From assembly GCF_009296165.1 (NCBI RefSeq), contig NZ_VUAZ01000186.1, positions 1 through 33,625 of the forward strand: a stretch of 33,625 nt of DNA, in the 5' to 3' direction. Position 1 is the first letter of the stretch. Every line of letters begins with the position of its first letter. Shown here one piece after another: positions 26,001 to 32,500 of the stretch. Made by a program: the position numbers and the translations under genes. Below the pieces are notes generated by a model. That model saw nothing but the letters and a program-made list of their open reading frames with translations. It searched no databases and had not been told where the DNA came from. Origin of the DNA: Pseudomonas kitaguniensis. GTDB lineage: Bacteria > Pseudomonadota > Gammaproteobacteria > Pseudomonadales > Pseudomonadaceae.

Positions 26001-27094
26001 GGCCCGCCGATCGGCACGCTCTCGGCCTCTTCAGGCACCGCGCGCACTTCAAACGTAGTGGCATAGGTGGTGGTTTCAGTCGGGCCATAGCAATGCACCA
26101 GGCGCAACTGCGGCGCATGCGCCAACAGGCTGCGGAACGCCGCCGGGTCGGCGCGCTCGCCACCGCACAAGAGCATGCGCAGGCCTTTGAGCGCGTCGGG
26201 AATCAGCTGCACATACTGGTTAAACAGCGCGGTGGTGGTGAACAAAATGGTGGCTGCCGACGCGCTCAACACCTCGCCGAAGCGCTGTGGGTTGAGCAGC
26301 GTAGCGTGATCAATCACCACCACTTGGCCGCCATTCAGCAACGCGCCCCACACGTCCATGGTACTGGCGTCAAACGCCGGGTTGGAGGCAAAGGCGATGC
26401 GGTCATGCTCACCAAAATCGGCGTAGCCGTTGTTGATCACCAACCGCGTGATGCCCCGGTGCGGCACCAGTACGCCTTTGGGCACGCCGGTGGAGCCGGA
26501 GGTGTACATGATGTACGCCACCGATTCCGCCGATTGCTCAAGGCCCGGGTTGTGTTCGGGCACATCTACCAGGTCGAGCGCATCCAGGTCGACGCGCTGC
26601 ACCGCGTGAACGGCATCTTCGTCGCGGGTGGTGAGTAACCATTGCGCGCCGCTGTCTTCGATCATAAAGCCCTGACGGTCCGCCGGGGCATTGATGTCCA
26701 GCGGCACATACACCGCCGCGCACTTGCTGATCGCCAGTTGGCTGACCAGCAGTTCAAACGAACGCTCAAGCAGGATCGCCACGCTGTCGCCTGGCGTTAC
26801 GCCAAGGCCAATCAGGTGGTGCGCCAGGCGGTTGGCCCGGCGATTTAATTGCTCGTAGCTCAGCGACTGTTCGCCGTGGACCGCCGCAGGCGCTTGCGGC
26901 CGTGCCTGAACCTGCGCTTCAAACAGCGCATGCACGGTGGACGCATGCGGGTAGGCCGCGCGGTCTGATTGAAGGTTTCCAGCAGTTGTTGACGCTCGGC
27001 TGCTGGCAAAATCGACATCGTGTGCAGCTCGGTGCCCGGCGCATGCTCCAGCGCATCGACCAAGTGCTGCAACGCGGCCTGCATATAGCCGCAC
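19955..27094 (-). CDS. NRPS fragment 4: A3-T3-C4-A4(Hse-like)-T4-C5-A5 N-terminal half
   Basis: Genuine sequence starts at about 26961 (RAAYPHASTVHALFEAQ). A3 is about 25472-26959, code DAMFLGCTYK, with FDASTMDVWGALL placing it among aliphatic activators; T3 has FFELGGHSLL (serine near 25330). C4 is about 23840-25195, with SFAQQRLWFLAQM and HHVVCDG: an ordinary LCL domain. A4 is about 22325-23797, code DLKNVGSDVK, which I associate with homoserine, and T4 has FFELGGHSLL. C5 is about 20690-22048, again LCL type with HHIVSDG. A5 starts near 20653 and carries YTSGSTGNPKG and FDLSVEEIFPALL. The frame breaks at about 20025 (LAGATLA, then nonsense), one missing base in CTGGC-GCGAGC. Confidence 0.9.
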   Translation of the reverse strand: MRLYAGRVAALGRCAGACAGHRAAHDVDFASSRASTTAGNLQSDRAAYPHASTVHALFEAQVQARPQAPAAVHGEQSLSYEQLNRRANRLAHHLIGLGVTPGDSVAILLERSFELLVSQLAISKCAAVYVPLDINAPADRQGFMIEDSGAQWLLTTRDEDAVHAVQRVDLDALDLVDVPEHNPGLEQSAESVAYIMYTSGSTGVPKGVLVPHRGITRLVINNGYADFGEHDRIAFASNPAFDASTMDVWGALLNGGQVVVIDHATLLNPQRFGEVLSASAATILFTTTALFNQYVQLIPDALKGLRMLLCGGERADPAAFRSLLAHAPQLRLVHCYGPTETTTYATTFEVRAVPEEAESVPIGGPISNTRIYLLNERQQPVPLGVIGEIYIGGKGVAKGYLNRPELTLEKFLVDPFSDESAALMYRTGDLGRWLAKGELECLGRNDDQVKIRGFRIELGEIENRLSEHPQVKDVIVLAREDEPGHKRLVAYFTAHAALEIEALRDYLQEQLPDYMVPSAYVRLDNLPLTNNGKVDRKALPVPDQHALLSRGYEAPQGEVEIALAQIWSQVLKVEQVGREDHFFELGGHSLLAMRLISQVRLQLGVELDLAALFDHPQLSALAQAVAKTGRSNLPPILPVSREEALPLSFAQQRLWFLAQMENVGAAYNMPIGLSLRGELDALALERALAQIVSRHEVLRSAFVLENDQPQLLITPVEGSFVLVQNDLRDQADAQQQLQALTEHEALAPFDLVNGPLLRARLVRMGDAHHVLLMTLHHVVCDGWSMGVLTREWVALYAAFSQGQADPLPALELQYADFAVWQRRWLSGEVLQKQSLYWQQTLAGAPAMLALPTDRARPPQQDFTGAVLHLQLDAELTQGLKALSQRHGTTLYMTTLAAWGALLSRLSGQDEVVIGSPVANRTRAEVEGLIGLFVNTLALRIDASGAPTAHALLARVKAQTLSAQAHQDLPFEQVVDIIKPARSMAYSPVFQTMLTWQNNEGAALALGDLVLESIGQINTAAKFELSLELSEAEGQIIGALSYATALFDEATVIRHLGYFERLLRAMVADDQCVLEQVPLLDDQERQHQLADLSGLRTALNPATVHSLFEAQVMRTPDAVAVQAAGEALTYRELNQRANQLAHHLRTLGVQPDVRVAICVQRSAELIVGLLAILKAGGAYVPIDPNYPIERIHYMLQDSAPAALLVHGSTAHLAAELSLAVVDLDHAGATEQSLNNPQIAELAATHLTYVIYTSGSTGQPKGVMVEHQGVVNMLGWYLDEVGLNAQDAVLLLTSHSFDLTQKNIFASLAVGATLHLADSPFDPASIVRQIAEQQITHINLAPSAFYTLIEADQQHALSNLRRVVLGGEPIKLSQLEKLAVPRPQFINSYGPTECSDVVAWHAVNPDFTQYTAGEIPLGRPLRNVTLYVLDACAQLLPTGSVGELYIGGAGVARGYLGRDDLSAERFLADPFTAQGRMYRTGDLARYRPDGTLEYLGRNDDQVKIRGLRIELGEIEALLAAHPQVLEAAVLVRDERLVGYFTPQAGAQGPQIEDLRTHLQGVLPEYMVPSAYVQLAALPLSPNGKLDRKALPAPGLDAVVSAAYEAPEGEIEITLAQIWQELLGLEQVGRQGHFFELGGHSLLAMRLISQVRQRMGVELALGELFAQPQLAALAKVLAQAARSTLPAILPVPRDQDLPLSFAQQRLWFLAQMEGASTAYNMPLGLGLRGQLDADALEQALTRIVARHETLRSRFVRHNNEPRVHIDPAQRAFALLRLDVDGDDALQTRVRAEALEPFNLEQGPLIRASLLRLADDHHVLLLTMHHIVSDGWSMGVLTRELMALYAAFSQGLDDPLPALTLQYSDFAVWQRRWLSGEVLQQQSQYWQHALADAPALLMLPTDRPRPAQQDYSGATLSLLLDVELTAGLKALSQRHGATLYMTMMAAWGALLCRLSGQEEVVIGSPVANRMRAEVEGLIGLFVNTLAVRIEAGAALNVAGLLAHAKDRTLAAQAHQDLPFEQVVEVVKPPRSLAHSPVFQTLLTWQASDGPSLVLGDLQFEGVGETSNFAKFDLSLDLSEVQGHIAGNLEYATALFDEATVRRYIGYFERLLHAMVADDQALLAQITLLDAEERTYLLHELNDTEVAYAHDSTIHQLFEAQVEARPEAIAVAFEDQRLSYAELNRRANRLAHHLIGLGVGPDDRVAICAERGDEVLVGLLGILKAGAAYVPLDPHYPPERLAYMIEDSAPSVLLTQHALQDRLPALAIAQVLLDTPFSGAEHNPQVPGLTARHLAYVIYTSGSTGNPKGVMIEHRGLVNYSLDAARLFGLTPDDTVLQQNTLNFDLSVEEIFPALLAGATLARAGTCSAPTRRKTRRSARPSCT

Positions 27095-28497
27095 ACCCGT
27101 TGCGCGCCGACCTTTACCAAGGCTTGGGCATTCAGTTGGAAGCCTGCGACAAAGTCATCGACGTTGAGCACCAGCGGGTAGTTGGTGCGTTCTTCCATGC
27201 TCAGCGCCTGGATGCCTTCCCAGGCAGCAATATCAGCGCCGGATACCTCGGCCTGTGCACTGTGGCGGTAATTGAGCAAGGTATTGAACAGGGGCTGCGC
27301 CGCAGGCAAACCGCTGCAATGCTGAGCCAGCGACAACGAGGCGTGTTCATGCGCAAGCAGTTGCGACAACTGCGCGTGGGTCGCACGCACCGCTTCGCGG
27401 GCGCCGTGCGCGCCCACACTGACGCGCAACGGCAAGGTGTTGATGAACAGGCCCAAGGCCCGGCCGGAGCCTTCGCCGCCTTGCAGACGACCGAGCAGCA
27501 CGGTGCCAAACACCACTTCATCGCGGCCCGCCACTTGCCCCAGCACCTGGCCCCACGCCAGGTGCATCAGGCTCGCAGCGCTGACGCCCAGCACGCGTGC
27601 CTGCTCGCGCAAGCGCCCGCTGAGCACGCTGTCGAGCATCAGGTGCGCTTCTTCGATGCCGTTGCCGTCGCCCTGCACATCCTGCAAGCCGAACGCCAGC
27701 GTCGGTTCGTCGATGTCGCCGAGCATCTGGCGGAAGAACCCTTCGTGCGCCTCGCGATCAGCGCCGTGGCGCGATTGCGCCACATGGTTGCGATAGGGAA
27801 TCGACGGCGGCAACTGCTCGGTACTGCCCTTGAGACTGGCCTGCACTTCGCCGATCAACACCTCAAGCGCGGTATGGTCGAGCACCATGTGGTGGAACAG
27901 CAAGATGCCCACCCAGCGCTGGTTAGGCGTGTCCTGGGTGTACGCCAGGTGCATCAGCGGTGCACGGGTCATGTCGAGGCGGTAGTGGCGCGGGTCGAAC
28001 TGACGGTGCAGTTGCGCAAGCACATCGCCTTCGTCCGGGTCGATGAGCACTTCTTCAAGGCCCATAGTCGCTTGGCGCCAGACTACCTGCACCGGCTCGT
28101 CGAGCCCTTCCCAGGCCATGCTGCTGCGCAGAATGTCGTGGCGGTCGATCACGCTTTGCAGCGCCTTGGCGAACTGATTGACCAGCTCCGGGCCGGCAAA
28201 GGCAAACTTCATGTGCAGCAAGTAGGCGTCGCCTTGCGGCGCGGCCAAGTGGTGATAGAGCATGCCGTCTTGCAATGGCGCCAGGCTGTAGATGTCCTGC
28301 ACATTGCGCGTGCCGCCCGCTACGCTGGCGACAATACGGTCGATGGCAGCCTGGTCCAGCGCTGCCAGCGGCAGCAAGTCGGGGGTGATGTGTTGGCAAT
28401 CGGCGGTAATCCGGTTGGCCGGCACCACGCGCTCCTGATGGCCACTGACCGCGGCCGCCAGCGCAGCCAGGGTCGGCTGGCCGAACAGCACGCGCAC
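26860..28497 (-). CDS. NRPS fragment 3: end of T2 and C3 (dual epimerisation/condensation)
   Basis: The fragment opens in the tail of T2 (VLFGQPTLAALAAAV) and is mostly C3, about 26998-28320. Its N-terminal motif is APLQDGMLYHHLAAPQGD, the HHL-x4-GD mark of dual domains that epimerise the upstream residue before condensing it. The catalytic motif is HHMVLDH (about 27870-27894), a DH variant also present in C6. TLPLRVSVG and LLNYRHS follow as expected. The upstream residue is A2-threonine, so the predicted product unit is D-allo-threonine. The frame closes after ETFNQT; one missing C (ACC-CGC to ACC-GC) would join it to RAAYPHASTVHALFEAQ of fragment 4. Confidence 0.88.
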   Translation of the reverse strand: MRVLFGQPTLAALAAAVSGHQERVVPANRITADCQHITPDLLPLAALDQAAIDRIVASVAGGTRNVQDIYSLAPLQDGMLYHHLAAPQGDAYLLHMKFAFAGPELVNQFAKALQSVIDRHDILRSSMAWEGLDEPVQVVWRQATMGLEEVLIDPDEGDVLAQLHRQFDPRHYRLDMTRAPLMHLAYTQDTPNQRWVGILLFHHMVLDHTALEVLIGEVQASLKGSTEQLPPSIPYRNHVAQSRHGADREAHEGFFRQMLGDIDEPTLAFGLQDVQGDGNGIEEAHLMLDSVLSGRLREQARVLGVSAASLMHLAWGQVLGQVAGRDEVVFGTVLLGRLQGGEGSGRALGLFINTLPLRVSVGAHGAREAVRATHAQLSQLLAHEHASLSLAQHCSGLPAAQPLFNTLLNYRHSAQAEVSGADIAAWEGIQALSMEERTNYPLVLNVDDFVAGFQLNAQALVKVGAQRVCGYMQAALQHLVDALEHAPGTELHTMSILPAAERQQLLETFNQTARPTRMRPPCMRCLKRRFRHGRKRLRRSTANSR

Positions 28498-29525
28498 GTC
28501 GCGCTCAGCTCAAGTTGGCGCATGCGCTCGACCAGCTTGACCGCCAGCAACGAATGGCCGCCCATTTCAAAGAAGTTATCGTGGCGGCCCACGCGCTCAA
28601 CGCCGAGCAGTTCTTGCCAGAGCGCGGCGAGGGTTTGCTCGACTTCGCCTTGCGGCCGCTCATACTCGCGACGGGCCAACGCGTCGGCGTCCGGTGCCGG
28701 CAAGGCCTTGCGGTCGAGCTTGCCGTTGGTGGTCAGCGGCAAGCTTGCGAGCATGACGAATGCGCTGGGCACCATGTAGTCAGCCAGTGACAGCAACAAC
28801 TGCGTGCGCAGGTCAGCCGCCGAAGGTTCGGCGCCGTCGGTGGCTATCACGTAAGCCACCAGGCGTTTGTTGCCCGGTTGGTCTTCGCGGGCGATGACCA
28901 CCGCGTCGCGCACGCCGTCACACGCGGCCAGCCGCGCTTCGATCTCGCCCAGTTCGATACGGAAACCACGGATTTTCACCTGGTCGTCGTTGCGCCCCAG
29001 GTAGTCGATGCTGCCGTCGGCCAGCCAGCGCCCCAGGTCACCGGTTTTATACAGGCGCGCATCGGCGCGACCGCTGAAGGGGTCGGCAATAAAGCGTTCG
29101 GCGTTCAGCTCAGGCCGGTTCAGGTAGCCACGCGCAACGCCCGCGCCGCCCACATATAACTCGCCCACCACACCGACCGGCACCGGCTCGCGCTGGCTGT
29201 CGAGCACGTACACCTGCAAGTCGGGAATGCGCCCGCCAATCGGGCTCACGCCGACCAACTGCGCATCGGCTGCTTGCAGGGCACGGTACGTCACGTGCAC
29301 CGTGGTTTCGGTGATGCCGTACATGTTCACCAGTTGCGTGCCGGTGTTGGCGACACGCGCATACCACGGTTTGAGCATGCCCGGCTCGAGCGCTTCACCG
29401 CCGAAAATCACTTGGCGCAAGGAGTGCTTCAAGGCGCTCTGGCCTTGCGCGCGATCAATTGGCGGAACGCGCTTGGGGTTTGGTTGAGCACGGTCACGCC
29501 GGCGCTGCACAGCAGCGCGTAGCAC
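28320..29525 (-). CDS. NRPS fragment 2: A2 (Thr) C-terminal half and T2
   Basis: Genuine sequence in this frame runs from about 29452 (AQGQSALKHSLRQVIFGGEA) to about 28501. The first 25 or so residues and the last 60 are out-of-frame. Between 29572 and 29452 the correct reading is in a third frame (ELLVVPQLTSRSPDECYALL to QTPSAFRQLIA), so two separate single-base losses lie 120 bases apart. The combined A2 code is DFWNIGMVHK (Thr). The domain ends at NGKLDRKALP near 28700. T2 has the serine in FFEMGGHSLL (about 28553). The frame breaks after RMRQLELSA where DVRVLFGQPT is expected, consistent with one missing C in GCGCCGACG. Confidence 0.87.
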   Translation of the reverse strand: MLRAAVQRRRDRAQPNPKRVPPIDRAQGQSALKHSLRQVIFGGEALEPGMLKPWYARVANTGTQLVNMYGITETTVHVTYRALQAADAQLVGVSPIGGRIPDLQVYVLDSQREPVPVGVVGELYVGGAGVARGYLNRPELNAERFIADPFSGRADARLYKTGDLGRWLADGSIDYLGRNDDQVKIRGFRIELGEIEARLAACDGVRDAVVIAREDQPGNKRLVAYVIATDGAEPSAADLRTQLLLSLADYMVPSAFVMLASLPLTTNGKLDRKALPAPDADALARREYERPQGEVEQTLAALWQELLGVERVGRHDNFFEMGGHSLLAVKLVERMRQLELSATCACCSASRPWLRWRPRSVAIRSAWCRPTGLPPIANTSPPTCCRWQRWTRLPSTVLSPA

Positions 29526-32500
29526 TCGTCCGGCGAACGGCTGGTGAGTTGCGGCACCACCAGCAACTCACGCCGTGCACCAGCGCGCCCCAGATTTCCC
29601 AGACCGAAAAGTCGAAGGCGAACGAGTGAAACAACGCCCACACGTCCTGATCATTAAAGTTGAACCAGCCTTCGGTGGCCGAGAACAGCCGCGCTACGTT
29701 GCGGTGTTCGATCATCACGCCCTTGGGCAAACCGGTGGAACCGGAGGTGTAGATCACGTAGGCGAGGTTGGCCGAAGTAAGGCCCGCGACGACCGGGTTG
29801 GTTTCGGGCGCGGCGTGCAGTTGCGCTGAATCCAGATCAATCACCGGCGCAGACAGCTCTATGACGCGCGCGGCAGTCGCGGCCTGCACCAGCACCGCCA
29901 CCGGGGCGCTGTCGTGCAAGGTGTAGTTGATGCGCTCTTGCGGGTACGCCGGGTCAATCGGCACATAACCGGCACCGGCCTTGAGAATGCCGAGCAGGCC
30001 GATGATCATTTCCAGGCCACGCTCGACGCAGATCGCTACACGCTCATCCAGGCGCACGCCCAGGCTCAACAAGTGGTGCGCGACCTGGTTGGCGCGGCGG
30101 TTCAATTCGGCGTAGCTCAGGCGCTGGTCTTCAAATACCACTGCCGTGGCGTGCGGCCGTTCGCGTGCCTGGCGCTCAACCTGGTGATGAATCAACGCGG
30201 CGTCGGCGAACAGGCTGTCGGTAGCATTCCAGTGTTGCAGCAGTTGCTCACGCTCAACGGCCGGCAGAATCGACAGCCCGAGCACCGACGCTTGCGGCGT
30301 CTGTTCGAGCGCCTCGACCAGGTGCTCCACGGCGCACTGCATGTAATCACACACGCGCTCGGCGCCAATCGCGCCATCAGCCATGACCGACAGGCTGAAC
30401 GCTTCACCCATGTCGTTGACCGACAAGGTCAGCGGGTAGTTGGTGCGCTCTTTACTGTCGAGCACGCTGATGCCTTCCCATGCGGCAGCGGCCTGTGCGG
30501 ACACGTCGGCACCGCCGAGCTGGCGGTAGTTAAGCAGCGAACTGAACAGCGGCGTCGACGCCGTAACCTTGCTGCAACGCTGCGCCAGCACCAGCGAGGC
30601 ATGCTCGTGGCCGAGCAGCCCGGTCAAGCGTGCGTGGGTGCTCTTGACCATCGCGCGCACGCCCGCCTCACCCAGGCTGATGCGCAGCGGCAAGGTGTTG
30701 ATGAACATGCCCAGCGCACGGTCAGAACCTTCACCGCCTTGCAGGCGCCCGAGCAACACCGTGCCAAACACCACGTCATCGCGCCCGGATACGCCGCCGA
30801 GTACCCGCGCCCACGCCAGGTGATACAGGCTGGCCGGGGTCACGCCCAACTGGCGCGCCTGAGCGCGCAGGCGCTGGCTGAGCGTGTCATCGAGCAGGCG
30901 GTTAACCTCTTCAACACCGTGGCCTTCGCCCTGCACGTCCTGCAAACCGAAGGGCAGCGTCGGCTCATCGATGTCACCGAGCATTTCACTGAAGAACGCC
31001 TCATGCTCTTCGCGGCTGACGCCCATGCGCGCTTGCGCCACGTAGTTGCGGTACGGCACTGAAGCGGCCAGTTGCGCCTCTTCACCGCGCGTATGCGCTT
31101 CAATTTCGGCCGTCAGCATGCGCAGCGAGGTGGCGTCGTCGACCAGGTGGTGCAGCAGCAACACCGCCACCCAACGCGCGTTGGGCACATCTTCGCTGTA
31201 ACCGATGCGCATCATCGGCGCCTGGCGAATATCCAGGCGATGGTGACGTGGGCTGAGGTGTTCGCTCAGTTGCTCGGCAATATCGCCGGCGGCCGGGTCC
31301 AGGTGGATTTCATCCAGGCCCAGTTCGGCTTCACGCCAGACCACTTGCACCGGTTCGTCCAGCCGCTCCCAAACCACGGCGGTACGCAAAATGTCATGCC
31401 GCGAAATCACCCCTTGCAGCGCGCTGGCGAAGCTTTGCAGGCGCTCGCGGCTGTCGAAGCTGAAGGTCACGTATTGCAAGTACGGGTCGCCTTGGGCGGC
31501 CGCCAGGTGGTGATACAAAATGCCCTCTTGCAGCGGCGCCAGGCTGTAGATTTCCTGGACGTTGGCTGCACCGCCCGGCACGGTCGCGACGATACGCTCG
31601 ATAGCGGTTTGGTCGAGTTCGGCCAGCGCCAGCATGTCCGGGGTGATGTGTGCGCAGCCGCTCGGCACGCGATTCGCCGGTACCTCCACGCCTTTGCTCG
31701 CGCCGGCCACCGCCGCCGCCAGTGCGGCCAGGGTCGGCTGCCCGAACAGCACACGCACATCGGCGCCCAGCCCGACCTGGCGCATGCGCTCGATCAACTT
31801 GACCGCCAACAACGAGTGGCCGCCCAATTCAAAAAAGTGATCCTGGCGCCCTACTTGCTCAACCTTGAGCAAGTCTTGCCAGATCGCCGCGATTGCAACT
31901 TCTACGTCGCCCTCAGGCGCTTCGTAGTGCCTGCGGGCCAACGCATCGGCGTCCGGCGCCGGCAAGGCTTTGCGGTCGAGCTTGCCGTTGGTGGTCAGCG
32001 GGAACTGCTCCAGCAGCACAAACGCGGCAGGCACCATGTAGTCGGCGAGTGACAGCAGCAATTGCGTCCGCAACTCGGCAGCGCTCGGCTGCGCGCCTTC
32101 GCTGCCAATCACATAGGCCACCAGGCGCTTGTCGCCGGGCTGGTCTTCACGCGCGATCACCACGGCTTCACGCACACCGTTGCACGCGGCGAGGCGCGCT
32201 TCGATCTCACCCAGCTCGATACGGAAACCGCGAATTTTAACCTGGTCATCGTTGCGCCCCAGGTAGTCGATGCTGCCGTCTGCCAGGCGCCGCCCCAAGT
32301 CGCCGGTCCGGTACAGGCGCGCATCGGCGCGGCCACTGAACGGGTCGACGATAAAGCGTTCGGCGTTTAGCTCAGGCCGGTTCAGGTAGCCACGCGCAAC
32401 GCCTGCGCCACCCACATACAACTCACCGACCACGCCAACCGGCACCGGCTCGCCGCGTGGATCCAGCACGTACAGCTGCAAGTCCGGAATGCGCCCGCCA

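Noticed and set aside
14967..28779. Several long plus-strand open frames (for example 14967-16316, 16317-17825, 17844-19835, 20093-21913, 26902-28779)
   Set aside because: All lie antisense to the NRPS and mirror its repeating domains; their composition (Arg, His, Gln rich) shows they are shadows of high-GC coding sequence.
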